NCBI GenBank assembly: GCA_022410635.1
Contig: JAJVDF010000002.1
Coordinates: forward strand, 307,830-371,829
Reading direction: 5' to 3'
Length of the DNA: 64,000 bases
Origin: Tretioscincus oriximinensis
Taxonomy: Eukaryota; Chordata; Lepidosauria; Squamata; Gymnophthalmidae
Below the pieces are notes generated by a model that saw only the letters and a program-made list of their open reading frames with translations, was not told the DNA's origin and ran no database searches. Position 1 is the stretch's first letter. Each line of letters opens with the position of its first letter. Shown here piece by piece: positions 42,931 to 53,771 of this stretch. Position numbers and translations under genes: made by a program.

Positions 42931-43097
42931 NTAGTGATGATAGTGTGGTGCAGTAAATGCGGATGGTTGTAAATTATCTGCTAAAGCAAGGGAAAATCCT
43001 TTTTTTAGTAAAGCGAGTATGTCCAAAAGATATGATCAGTGTGACATTGGATTTACTCACTTTACTAGCTGTGTGGCATCCCTTTCTTCTAGTTTTT

Positions 43098-43454
43098 TAG
43101 GGTTGCCATATTATGGCAACCCAAAACCGGGGTGGGGTGGGGGGTGCGTGCACGCGTGCGCATATGGACGCTTGTAGCGAGACAGGCAGAACGTCTTTCC
43201 TGCCTGTCTCACAAGCGTCAATGCGCACGCGCGCAGCTGCGGTGGAGGGGGAGCGGCAGCGTGCGGGGGGGAGCGGCGGGGGGGAGCGGAGCAGCGGGAG
43301 CGGCAGGGGGGGGAGCGGCGGAGGGGGGGCGGGGACGGGGGGGGGGAGCGGCAACCCGGGATTTTAAAACTTTTTTTTAAAATCCAGCCGGGACAATAAA
43401 ATTGTCCCTAAAACCGTGAATGTCCCGGTTTACTGGGGACGTATGGCAACCCTA
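43098..43454. mobile_element. Non-autonomous hAT-type MITE (family B), 357 bp
   Basis: TAGGGTTGCCATATTATGGC ... GGGGACGTATGGCAACCCTA terminal inverted repeats, and AGTTTTT present on both sides (7 bp, with offset). Same subterminal text as 4136-4546. The interior is extremely G-rich; the Gly/Arg-rich and Pro-rich ORFs on either strand are artefacts. Confidence 0.83.
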
Positions 43455-43978
43455 AGTTTTTGGCTTTTTTGGCACCATTCCCACTGCTGCTTTATAAAGA
43501 TTCCTTTTTGCCAAGATTTTGAACTATTCACTTTTTGCTGTTTTCCCAATAATTTCTCCCCACCCCATTGGAAGTGCAGCCCTAATCTTTATTTTCTTCA
43601 CCTGGAGCCATCTGTTAGAAGGACACACATGCGGCAAAGAATCCTTAAAGAGATAGTATTTATTTAGAAATGCATATCCCACCATCCACCAGCAGATCTC
43701 TGAGTGGGTAACAACATTAGAATAAAATATACAAATTGTTAAAATATATTTAAGAAGATCTTTCCTCATTCCAATTCACTCATCTTCTCCGGCAGGTCAA
43801 AATACAGATGAAGTCAAGAATCAAAGGCCTGAGCAAGGACACAAAATTTACTAATCACTGAAAGTTATGCAGTGTAGACACCTAGGGGGAATCTCTCTTG
43901 AAAGACTGTTTCAGAAGTGTGTCTAACTATAGCACCTCTGAGCAGAGAGGAACATTTCATTGAATTTCTCCAGTCAGT
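43455..43978. other. Intergenic, LINE tail fragment
   Basis: TTTATTTAGAAATGCATATC/CCACCATCCACCAGCAGATC at 43658-43750 resembles a minus-strand LINE terminus. Otherwise unassigned. Confidence 0.45.
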
Positions 43979-44105
43979 GTGCTGGCTGGACTAGAGAGTT
44001 AAGATACACAAATGTGGAGAAAGCAACAAAAGCTATGTTGGCTGCCCTGAGATCTTCAGGTATAGGGCGGGATATAAGTTCAGATAAATAAATAAAATAA
44101 ATATG
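43979..44105 (+). mobile_element. Chimeric SINE (Sauria body, L2-type tail), 5'-truncated
   Basis: GTGGAGAAAGCAACAAAAGC then TGCCCTGAGATCTTCAGGTA, AGGGCGGGATATAAGTTCAG and (AAAT)n. The same junction occurs, reversed, at 30010-30140. Confidence 0.68.
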
Positions 44106-44139
44106 AAGGGAATTCTGTGGCATCACAGGCCACAGTTCT

Positions 44140-44345
44140 TCTGGTCCAGCATGGTGTCCTGCATGTGAAACTAGAAAAGGTGCAGAAAAGGGCAACAAGA
44201 ATGATCAAGGTTCTGGGGCAGCTCCCTCATTTAGTCAGGCTGCAACGTCTGGGCCTCTTCAGCCTCGAAAGGCGACATTTGAGAAGTGATCTGATTGAAG
44301 TGTACAAAATCATGCATGGGATGGGTAGGGTGAATAGAGAAAAAT
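44140..44345 (+). mobile_element. CR1/L3-like LINE fragment (no 3' end)
   Basis: AGAAAAGGTGCAGAAAAGGG, CAACGTCTGGGCCTCTTCAG, ATCATGCATGGGATGGGTAG. The frame reads LEKVQKRATRMIKVLGQLP.. GLFSLERRHLRSDLIEVYKI. Confidence 0.75.
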
Positions 44346-45072
44346 GTCTTGATATATAATCATTGATATGTATCAATATACATACTAAATGGTAAACAAC
44401 AGACTCATATACATGAAAGAAACAATATCCAAACTGATAATAATAGAAATTATTTTAACAAGCAATTCAAGCAGTAAAGCACTCAAAATAATATAATGTA
44501 TAAGTGCTTCAAATAATAAGGCATGTGGCTTTCAAAAATTTCCATCAGTGCTGTACCTATTATGAGAAATCCATCTTCTTCACTCCCTATTAGTATTACT
44601 GTACTTGAATAAACTTGAATCTGTTTTTTGCTCCAAACAAGAAAGGCCACTGTAGCAGAATTGTCCTGCATGAATTTGGCATCAGTGGATTAGTTTGTAT
44701 TAGAAATTAGCCTCATGATTCATTTAACTCTGTTTAGCGGTCATTGCAACAGCCATTTGCACAGTCTAGTAGATGTATATGACTTCCCAGTTTGTCTCCT
44801 GTAAATGATGGATAGTGATTCTGTCAGTGCCCAAGGTCTTAAGATGACACTGCAGTTATTTTGGAACTGCAGGCTTACTAGTGGCTATTGGCACAATAAT
44901 GGCACAGATGATAAATTGTAGTCCTATGCATTTTGGTGCGGTTTTTTTTTTCTGTTGTCTTTCTCATCTCTGCTATCTATTACTATAAAATCCATACCGG
45001 TGATTTGCCAACTTGGGGAGTGTAATCCTGCCCCCAGTATCCCATGTGGAGAACATGATTGGCCTATTCTAA
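44346..45072. other. Intergenic, unassigned
   Basis: Nothing recognisable. Confidence 0.5.
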
Positions 45073-45285
45073 GCTGACCAGATGACCCCTTTTGGGGGGG
45101 GATTGAAAACCCATTTTTGGGTGCCTCCCAGTTTTTTCTGAGGAAATTNTTTTCAAAAAAAATATTTTTTCTAAAAATTTTTTAATTTTTTTTAATGTTT
45201 TTATTTTTTTTCCTCAGAAAAAACCATGAGGCACCCCAAAAATGGGTTTTCAACCCCCCCCCCCCAAAGGGGTAATCTGGTCAGC
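45073..45285. repeat. Palindromic MITE-like element, 213 bp
   Basis: GCTGACCAGATGACCCC at the left pairs with GGGGTAATCTGGTCAGC at the right; GAAAACCCATTTTTGGG, GTGCCTC and TTTTTTCTGAGGAAA arms pair with their complements, leaving an AT-rich centre near 45180. Nearly the whole element can fold. Confidence 0.88.
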
Positions 45286-46084
45286 CTACTATTGCCTGAT
45301 GGGACAGTTGCCTCCAAAATGATAGTGGCCATGTTGGAGTGGTGGGGTTAGCTGTAGTCTGCTGCTGACCACTTCAAGACGCCAGAGCCCTGCCATGATG
45401 CCCAGCCACAATCCACTATAGCCCTGTGCCACGACACACAGATAGGTCAGTGGCCTGGCTCATTATACACAGTGGCAGTGGGCTTACTCCATTGGTTGCT
45501 AATAAACCCATGGCTTTTTTCAGTCTGAGCCAGGAATGTGGTGACTGTGTGCAGTTTGCTACTCTTTTGGAAATCCTGCAATATTTTTGTTCATTCATTT
45601 TCTTTTTTTTCAGTCTTCTGGTTCCACTAATATTCACTTGCTGGTCACTTTTTAAATTACTTTCTTTTACTTCTAATGATTTCCCTATACTAATAAGACA
45701 CACAAATGTCTTCTTGGATTTGTCGAAACCCTTTTTTCTTTTGGGATTGAATATGTAACATGGGGAAAAAAATTCATCGCCTCTGCTTGTTCCTTGTTGT
45801 TCAAATTATTTTGAAAAATCTTATTTTTATAGAACTTAGTTTAGAAAGTATATAGAAAAGATTTATGGCCTTAGGGTTCCTGCGCAAAGTCTTGTATGTA
45901 GATCTTTGAACAAGGCATTTATTGCTTTGTACTTAGTTCTTTCCAGCCTAATTAACAAAGATTTTTCTTTAAGTTTAGTGTAGGAAGGAGACAGTAATAA
46001 AAATTAAGGAATGACTTATATTTTCATAAATAAATTTTATGCTGATTTTATCTGTAGTTGTCTTTTGTCACATAGCAGGTTTCA
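45286..46084. other. Intergenic, unassigned
   Basis: ORFs of 110 (+) and 95 (-) codons overlap on opposite strands with no family resemblance. Confidence 0.5.
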
Positions 46085-46213
46085 CATATCATAGAATCAT
46101 AGAGTTGGATGTGATCTCCAGGATCATTGGATCCAACCCCCTGCTCAGTGAAGCATCCTCCAGTGATGGCAAACACACAGAGATTAAAATCAATCATCAA
46201 ATCTCCAGAGAAC
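46085..46213 (-). mobile_element. Classical CR1 LINE 3' end, minus orientation
   Basis: ATCATAGAATCATAGAGTTG, GATCTCCAGGATCATTGGAT, CCAACCCCCTGCTCAGTG. It is interrupted on its right by the hAT MITE. Confidence 0.85.
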
Positions 46214-46962
46214 CAGGGCTTTTTTTCTGGCGGTACGCAACGGTACCTTTTATTTAGGCCGATGTCAAAATTTTATGAGAAAAACAAAATCATTTGCAAA
46301 CATTCCCCGCAGCTTAATGACAGCGTGTGGATACTTTTGGCGTTCTTATCCCAGTTCTAATCCTCATGAAAAGGCACTGAAAAGGCATTTTCACAGGGAT
46401 TATAGCCGGTAGGGCGTCGAGGTGTCTCTAAATTGCCCTTAATCTTTGCACGGTGCCTGGAGGCTGCCCGCCTGAGCCCCCGTTGAGCCCAGCAAGCAAC
46501 CTGCCAGGGCTGGAGGAAAAGGAGCTCCAAAGAGCACCCTCCGAATAGGCAACTTGGCGCTGAGGAACCGGGGCCACCACCGCCCTTGGGGGAGGCTTCC
46601 TGGCCTGCTGCCTTAGGCTCGGGGACGCTTCAGCTGCAGCGCAAACACAAGCCAGGGCGGCTGCAGGGCGGTGCGGACGAAGCAGAGTTGCTGGGCGCTG
46701 CTGCTGCTGCTGCCGCCCGAGCCAGGAGGACCGGGCGGGGGAGGGGAGGGTCCGGCTGCTGGCTGGGCGGGGAATTTCAATCCTACGAAATATGTGGAAT
46801 CATGGCTACTAAGAGGACATCATTCTACAGTAGATACCAACAGCAAAATGCGGTCTAGAGAAGCTGAAGATACATCAGAGGATATGTTAAAATTGTGGGC
46901 ACTACTGTAGTACAAGTTTTATGGTGAGTACCGTCACCTTTTTTTCTAGAAAAAAAGCACTG
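46214..46962. mobile_element. Non-autonomous hAT-type MITE (family A), 749 bp
   Basis: Ends CAGGGCTTTTTTTCTGG and CTAGAAAAAAAGCACTG. Flanks CAGAGAAC (46206-46213) and CATAGAAC (46963-46970) match at 7 of 8. GGTACCTTTTATTTAGGC near the left and AGTACCGTCACCTTTTTT near the right are shared with the copy at 317-628. The interior is GC-rich with no transposase; the 90- and 79-codon ORFs are not supported as genes. Confidence 0.85.
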
Positions 46963-47294
46963 CATAGAACCATTGGCCAATCGTAGGCCTTCATAGAGGA
47001 GTTGCCAACAAATCAAAAAGCTCCAGGCAGCTTTTTTTATTGATGAAAAGGGTCGCCAATCCCAGAATAAATGGGAGGGCTGCCTGGGAGGGGCTACAGT
47101 CTCTCTTTCAGTCTCTGTCGGGGTGCCATTTTGTGTTGGCATTCAACTTGCAGACTGAAAGACAGACTGGTAAGTGCTTGAATGTGCCTCCAGCCACTTT
47201 CCTAACTGCCAAGGCTGGAAGAAGGGAGCTTTCACCAGTCTCAATGACGTCCTGCACTCCCACAATCTCAAAGTGCACCAGCTGCCACTGTCAT

Positions 47295-47890
47295 CCACTA
47301 AACCATCCCAGTGAGATGGCTGTCCAGCCTCGGTTTGAAGACTTCCATCAGAGAACTTACCACCTCTTGTAGCAAGCTATTCCGCTGGTTTATCATCTTT
47401 ACTGTCAGAACGCTTTTTCTGATATATAATCTATGTCTACTTCCTTGCAGTTTCATCCCATTATTTCTAGTTCTTCCTTGTGCCAATGAGAACAAAGTTG
47501 ATCCCTTTACTTTGCCCTTCAAATATTTGCAGACAGCTATCAGTTCTCCTCTCCGTCTCCTCTTTTGCAGATTAAACATCCCTAGATCTTTTAACCATTT
47601 TTCACAGGACATGGTTTCCAGACCATTCGCCATCCTTGTAACTCTCTTTTGAACTTTTTCTAGTTTACAAATGTTATTTTTAAACTGGGGTCCCCAAAAC
47701 CTGAACACAGTATTCTAAGGGTGATCTGACCAAAGTACTGTGGAGAGGAATAATTATTTCATGTAATAGAAATTCTATGCTCCTTTTAATATATCCCAGG
47801 ATTCTGTTTGCCTTTTTTGCAGTTGCTTCACATTGTTGACTTATGTTTAGTCGATGATCTACCAATACACCCAGGTCCTTTTTATATGAA
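47295..47890 (-). mobile_element. CR1 LINE, reverse transcriptase C-terminal region, minus orientation
   Basis: Minus frames 47865-47680 ([28 protein letters not shown]) and 47708-47298 (KLEKVQKRVTRMA, LGMFNLQKRRRRGELIAVCK, FKPRLDSHLTGMV) are the CR1 ORF2 end, split by one frameshift. It may be the body of the element whose 3' end is at 46085. Confidence 0.85.
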
Positions 47891-47984
47891 GCTCGTGTAA
47901 CACATTAAAATAGATACGTTATAAAATATTCAGTGAGTTTAACTCAGGATAGTGAGTTTAACTCAGGATACGGAGGGAGCACCC

Positions 47985-48255
47985 TCTACTGGCCTCAGCT
48001 TCAGTCAACCTAGCTGTTTAAAAGGAAGTAANTGCAAGTAGATTAATAGGTATCATCACAATGTGGTGGGAAAGATAGATTTAAGCTTTGTGGTAAAAAA
48101 TTGCTTGTATGCCTGTCTAAGATGGTTTAATGAATCCTGCATTGAGCAGGGGGTTGGACCCGATGACCCTGGAGGTCCCTTCCAGCTCTGTATTCTATGA
48201 TTCTATGCCACTTTGAGTCCCTTCAGGTGAGAAAAGTGGGGTATAAAAACTTTCT
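47985..48255 (+). mobile_element. tRNA-derived SINE, 5'-truncated, interrupted by a CR1 terminus
   Basis: GGAGGGAGCACCCTCTACTG, TTCAGTCAACCTAGCTGTTT, then after the insertion CCACTTTGAGTCCCTTCAGG, GAGAAAAGTGGGGTATAAAA. Member of the GGCATGRATGGCTCAGT family without its head. Confidence 0.75.
48121..48207 (+). mobile_element. CR1 LINE 3' end nested in a SINE
   Basis: TTTAATGAATCCTGCATTGA, GCAGGGGGTTGGACCCGATG, CCTTCCAGCTCTGTATTCTA, then TGATTCTATG. ATGCC on both sides may be a short duplication. Confidence 0.82.
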
Positions 48256-49167
48256 TTGTGCGATGACAAATGAGAGGAACGCCAGTGTTGGGAGCTTGAG
48301 GAAAGGTTTTCTGTGTTTTCTTCTTCTTTTCCTCTGCCCTACTGGAAAGATGGCTGCTTTACAGCTTCAAAATATGCTAATGTGAAATTTATACATTATT
48401 CTAATCTAAATTGACACCATGTCCACATACTTGAGATTTATAGTTAAAATTGGTGACGTGCATTCTCATTGGGAGAGCTTTTAAATTCAGTCTTGTTACC
48501 CAAGCTTTTGGATAGCCAGTAGAGGTGTTTTGAAGCTGCAATTACATAAAAAATTTAGTAGAAGGAAGAAAAGCACCACATCTTTCAATCGGCATTCTAA
48601 TGAAAACTTGGCCTACACCTTAACTCAATTGTTCAGCTTTGTTTTAGGAAGTGCAAAATTCCAAAAACCAACCTTCCCCTCTCAAAAAAGCATAGATAAT
48701 AATGTGCCATTACACTTCAAGGCTTAAAGGGAAAATAGTTTGGACCACCTCAGAAAATTCTACCCAATTTCATTATTAAACCTGGACTTAAAATTGTTCA
48801 CAAGCATCCTGTCAAACTGGATAATTAACACTGTGCCTTTAACAAACAATTTATCCTTTTAAACGATGAGAAATACCAGACCTGCTATGTATAGCCTTAG
48901 ACATTAATTGTTGACACTTTTAGTTATTGTGAACCTGGACTTGCTCAAGGCTTTTAATTCAGTTCATCGTGACTACCGGTACTTAAGAAGAAACTCTTAA
49001 AAACATCCCGTTTTGCTTCCAAATTCCTATCCGTAGTACACATGTATGAATCAGTTCTTGACAAAAATGTGGTTTTATAATCACATATCAGATGTCCTCT
49101 TTCACCTTCTTAGAATGCATATTAAGAATATGTTTAAGACTATTTCGTGCCCTAAAACTTATTTGCA
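48256..49167. other. Intergenic, unassigned
   Basis: Nothing recognisable. 48900-48990 weakly reads like an RT 'LDLLKAFNSVHR'-type block (GGACTTGCTCAAGGCTTTTA), perhaps an old LINE. Confidence 0.45.
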
Positions 49168-49483
49168 GGCATGAATGGCTCAGTCGCTAAGGAGATGGTC
49201 ATTCATCTGAGAAATCAGGTTTTGAAAGCCTGTGTTGGACTTGGAGAGAAGTGAGCCCCTTCTACTAGCCTGAAGCGCTAGACAGCTCAGCTATTCGAAA
49301 GAAATGCAAAATTTGTAATCTGCATTTTTAATTAGATAAAGAGTACCATCATTATGGTAGGGAAGCTAAAATAAGATGTAAGCCTTTGGGTGAAAATTAA
49401 CCCGGTAACCCTGTACGCTGCTCTAGAAAAGAGCTCTTTTCTAGAGCAGCTTACAGGGTTAATTTTCACCCGAAGGCCCTTAA
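49168..49483 (+). mobile_element. tRNA-derived SINE followed by an inverted copy of its own tail
   Basis: Head GGCATGAATGGCTCAGTCGC with B-box-like GGTTTTGAAAGCC; body and GTAAGCCTTTGGGTGAAAAT / ACCCTGTACGCTGCTCTAGA. At 49436 the sequence turns back: AGAGCTCTTTTCTAGAGCAG, CTTACAGGGTTAATTTTCAC, CCGAAGG, a reversed tail of the same family. Confidence 0.8.
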
Positions 49484-50645
49484 TGTGATAGGCTGATTTC
49501 TTTAAGGGAGGAAAACCCAGTTTTGGGGTGTCTACCCCACCCTCCTGGGTTAGTGGTGGTGCCATTTCCCCATTTTTTGCTGAGGAAAAAAGAACACCAC
49601 TATGGGGCTCTAGCAACTGAGGTCAGCTCCCCTCAGTAATTTTTTTTTAATCTTGCGCAGTTCAAAATTTTCTTATGCACATCAAAAAAAAATATTATTA
49701 TTTTTTAATTAACTACACCACCACTAGGGGGTTCTAGTAACTGGAGCCATCTCCCCTTTTTTTTTTAAATGCACTTTCTCAAAAAATTCTCATGCACTTT
49801 TAAAATTCTCACACACTTTAAAAGATTCTCACGTGCTTTGCAGATTTCTCAGGCAGGGATTTCGGAGGGGTATGCATATTGGTGGGTGATGCATGTTGCA
49901 TATTCATGAATGTACAAATTAGCATGAATATTAATTACCTCGGTTTGGAACTCAGAATGTGTTAAGGCACTAAATTTATGGAATTCAATTGAACTGAGGT
50001 TGGTTCATGTACAGGCAAAGACATTCTTATTTCTTTCTAATGAAGTCCAGGATGTTAACCCATAATGCAAAGCTATGTTTGGAAATGGTCCATGAGAACA
50101 GGTTTTTCTGCTCTTTTCTCTAGCTTCTGGCAGAGTAGTACGGGGACAGGAAGATTTTCAGCAAATATTCCCAACCTTCAAATTACTACTAATTAAAGTG
50201 AGGTTAGAAAAAACAGCTGACATAGTGAGTCCATAAGAGACATGTATCTGCTCTAACCCTAAATAATGCTATGATTTATGAAAACAGGCATGCATAACAT
50301 GTAGATGGATGGAATTCTTTTCCGATTCCAACCCTTAATTTTCCTAATCTTTGGAGAAGAGATAATACCCAGAAGACCACATCACTAATTTTGTTAGCAT
50401 AATGTGCATATACAGTGCAAGAATGCACTTCTTCACTGGTAAGACTAGTTCAGGATGTTGTTATTTATATAGATAGTAAGAATATGGTCATCATTATTAG
50501 GTGAGTTAAAAATGATTAGGGAATTTCTCAGGAAAACAATTATTTTGAGTAGGATTCTATAAACAAGACAACCAACTGGGGAACTGGGGGAAGAAAAGGA
50601 AGAGCTCTCCCCCTCCTCCCCCTCTTCCTCCTCCTCCTCTTCATG
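49484..50645. other. Intergenic; low-complexity and MITE-like remnants
   Basis: 49490-49870 contains GGGTGTCTACCCCACCCTCC and repeated TTCTCACACACTTT-type phrases, also seen at 53800-54010, probably an old repeat. A C/T-rich tract (50600-50641) precedes the next SINE. Confidence 0.5.
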
Positions 50646-50646
50646 A

Positions 50647-50890
50647 GCCAATCTGATGTAGTGGTTAGAGTGTCAGACTCTTATCTGGAAATCTCCTTGT
50701 TCAGTTCTGCACTCGTCTACAAAAACCAGTTGGGTGACCTTGAACTATAGTTCTGCAGAGCCCCCATAGCCCCAACTATTTCACAAGGTGTCTGTGCTGA
50801 AGAGAAGAACAGAAGATAATTTAAGTTGCTTTCATTCCCTTCAAGTTGAGAAAAGTGGGGTATAAAAATCAACTCTTCTTCTTTTCCTTC
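50647..50890 (+). mobile_element. Sauria-type tRNA-derived SINE
   Basis: GCCAATCTGATGTAGTGGTT head, CAGTTGGGTGACCTTGAACT, CAACTATTTCACAAGGTGTC, GAGAAAAGTGGGGTATAAAA, TCAACTCTTCTTCTT tail. Full length. Confidence 0.88.
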
Positions 50891-51984
50891 TTTTTTGGAT
50901 GCACAATCGATTCACTATATTGTCATGTACAATATTACATTATATATTGATGGGTTGCAAAAGAAAATATTCATATCCGATGATGCCATAAATATTACTT
51001 GGATCCTAAAGTATCTGAAGGAAATTATTCTGATTAAAAAAACCTTGCCCGAATGTTAATGTTACAGGTCAAAAGTTGATGTTAGCACTCTATGTGGTTT
51101 AAGAGACAACTGTATAAGGGATGGACATCTAACAATTTGAGATCACAAACACACTTTGAATCCAACTTCAGTGCTGAAGAACTGGACTACAAGAAAAGAT
51201 GGTTTTCGATGGTAGCCCATAGCCCAGTCTCAGTAATGATCCAAATTGCTGAATACTCTGCTCTTTAACAAACCTGCTTCCTGGGCATGTGGAGGAAACG
51301 TCATGGTGCCTCCTGAGTCCCTTTTCTGAGTGCAAGAATGTTTTTTTTCTGCAATGATTGTGACACCNTTGTTGAAGACAGAAAACCATTACCTTTGTAA
51401 ATATTTCCCTTATCAGCAATTGCATATGGTAATGGGTGCATAGTCTTTGCAAGACCCTTATTATTGCCACCCGTGGTGAGGTAGGAGGGAAAGATATGTT
51501 AGACAAAAGGTCCTTTTCTGATGAGCAGAGACATGGCCCTAATTACCCATCTTTTGGCCTATGCTCAAAAAACACTTTCTCATATGATTTGGACCACTTA
51601 GGTCAATTCCGAACTTGTCTATTGGAAATTATAACAGATAATTCACAGGTTTAGCCTGATCTACGTTATTTGCTAAATAATAGACAGCAAAAATATGTAA
51701 ATCTCATTTATATTTGAAGATCCTGACTTGTCTCTAGGATCTCAAGGAAAGTAGTTATTCTTTTTCCCCTTGAGATTTTTATCCACACAACTACCGTGTA
51801 AGTTAGGTTAAACAGAGAATCCAATGCCTAATCTAAAGGGACCTGACTTTTCGGCTTCAAGTGTAGCACTCTAACCTAGGGCATTTCTCACTTACTTACT
51901 TGCCTCTTTAACCTGAAATTTGGTTGAAGAAATGCCATTTTCTTTCCCACCTTCAAATATTGTTTTAATATGCCAGTTTTATAT
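50891..51984. other. Intergenic, unassigned
   Basis: A 112-codon minus ORF (51506-51168) with a cysteine/histidine-rich patch has no identifiable family. Confidence 0.5.
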
Positions 51985-52075
51985 TTTTTACTTTTATTGT
52001 CGGCTACCCTGAGAGCTTCGGGTACAGGGTCAAGGTATAAGTAAGTAGTAAGCAAGTAAGTAAGTAAGTAACAAA
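51985..52075 (+). mobile_element. L2-type LINE/SINE terminus with (AAGT)n tail
   Basis: CGGCTACCCTGAGAGCTTCG, GGTACAGGGTCAAGGTATAA, then AAGTAAGTAAGTAAGTAA. Confidence 0.65.
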
Positions 52076-52106
52076 GCAAGATCGATAGATCGAAAGATCG
52101 ATCTTC

Positions 52107-52203
52107 ATAAGAACATAAGAACATAAGAAGAGCCATACTGGATCAGGCCACAGCCCATCGAGTCCAGCATTCTGTGTCACACAGAGGCCCACCAGACAAT
52201 CCC
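52107..52203 (-). mobile_element. CR1/L3-like LINE terminus, minus orientation
   Basis: CATAAGAACATAAGAACATA, AGAAGAGCCATACTGGATCA, CATTCTGTGTCACACAGAGG. Well preserved. Confidence 0.8.
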
Positions 52204-52412
52204 AATGCAAAGGTGGACTGCGTTCAGACAGGAACCACATTACATGAATGATGACACTGTGCTCCTGAGTAACCTCTGTGCCACTCCAATGTTTATATGA
52301 ATTTTTGAGCTGATCTACATGAATTTCAAGGTCAGAGACAAACATTTCTGGCCTTGAAGCCCCTTTGGGTCCCATTTCAGTGGTGAAATGAGATGTGTAT
52401 CTTTTGTACAGT

Positions 52413-53771
52413 TGTGGCGTCCTCCATTTTAGAGGTTTGTGTTTCTTTTATTTACTTACCAGATATCCCAGAGGGAGGGGGGAGGAGCAGGCCTGGGCAG
52501 GGGCGTGGCTTCCTGANTCCCTGTTTGGGAGGGGGCATGGCTGGAGGAGCCAGCCAATGGGGCCTCGAGTAGCTGGCTGGTCAGCAGTTAAAAGGGANGC
52601 TGACCANGGCTAGAGGCCTTTCTGTCGGGGAGACTTGTGGTGTAGCAAGTTGACAGAGGGGTCCGCTTCTGACCTGCCTCAGAGGGAGGGGGTGGGAGTG
52701 TATGGTGGCCTGAAGGAATCAAAGTTGAGGCTTGACTTGGGGCTGGAACAAATGAAGTGACACAGGGCCTGTCTCTTTAAGGATCTGGAAACTAATGTTG
52801 CTCTTGCTTGGTGTGTGTGCTTGAGTCAGGCTTACTTTATAAAAGCCGAAGTCTTATTATTATAATCTTCTCTCATTTCCTTATTGGTAAATAATAAACT
52901 TGTTATTTGTTTCATTTCAAACATCTCTTTCTTTCTTTTATTTCTGTAACAACAATAAATATAAGCACGCTACTGGTGGGGGCTGTGAATAAAGCCCCAA
53001 CCGTCAGGTAAACTCTGAGGCCTTGTGTAGGCCGGAGGATAGTACTGTTGCTCCAGGCAGTCGTGGGTGCTGGCTTGGGCAACAGGGTGGATATTGTGGC
53101 ACCCCTGACTGAGGGTCATCGAATATGGGAATGCCCCGTAATTACAGAATTTTGGAATATAATTAAGAACCATATTAATTATATCATGGGATACCCGATA
53201 AGATTAACAAAGGAAATTGCCCTGTTCCAAATCCATCAAGGTACTATACAGGAAGATAAATACTTGGTGGAACAAATGATTATGGCTGCACAAGCAGTCA
53301 TAACCCTCGGGTGGAAGGANAAGACTAAATTGANAATCAGCAACTGGTGCCACTATTTAGCAGAACAGATGATGGGAGACTTTGTAATNCAAAAAACTGA
53401 TATTGACACAAGGATAAAGAAAACATGGATGAAGAACTGGGCTAAGTTGATTTTATACATACAGACTAATAGATGGGGAGGACCAGAACTCTTAGCGACG
53501 ATGAAATTGACCCTCAGGTCCTAACAACAATTAAAGTTCAGGAATGTAGATGCTTTCCTCATGGGGGGGGGGGGGGGGGGGTACCCTATATTTGTATGAA
53601 ATAGTGCATGGAAATAGATATTTATGTAAATACTTTTACATTACAGTGAAGTAACTGTACTATTATTTTTGGTTATGATATATTTGATGTGATATGGTAT
53701 ATATATGCAAATATGTAAAACCCAATTAAAAAAAAAAAGAATAGTAGGGCCCTCAGGTAGGGGTCGCCACA
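52413..53771 (+). mobile_element. Candidate solo LTR split by an L1 insertion
   Basis: TGTGGCG at 52413 and CGCCACA at 53765-53771 are 7-bp inverted ends of TG...CA type. The block has a GC-rich U3-like part, CCAATGGGG at about 52555, a TATA-like CTTTATAAAAG at about 52835 and AATAAA at 52893-52898, in LTR order. An L1-like element occupies about 53046-53740. Without it the LTR would be about 660 bp. Flanks (ACAGT / ACATC) match only partly, so the call is tentative. No viral genes are present. Confidence 0.5.
53046..53740 (+). mobile_element. L1-like LINE 3' end with poly-A, nested
   Basis: The frame 53048-53524 (RIWECPVITEFWNIIKNHIN, VITLGWK, MKNWAKLILYIQ) is the L1 ORF2 C-terminus. A G homopolymer (53563-53581), an AT-rich 3' UTR and a terminal A-run (53729-53739) follow. 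GATAGTA before (53039-53045) and AATAGTAG after suggest a short target duplication. Confidence 0.78.

Noticed and set aside
43113..43380. Gly/Arg-rich and Pro-rich ORFs of 82-85 codons
   Set aside because: They are translations of the G-rich interior of a hAT MITE with clear terminal inverted repeats.
46586..46910. ORFs of 79-90 codons (Ala/Gly-rich)
   Set aside because: They lie inside the 749-bp hAT MITE; composition-driven, no transposase similarity.
51168..51506. 112-codon minus-strand ORF with Cys/His patch
   Set aside because: Considered a zinc-finger or transposase remnant, but spacing fits no known motif and an N interrupts it.
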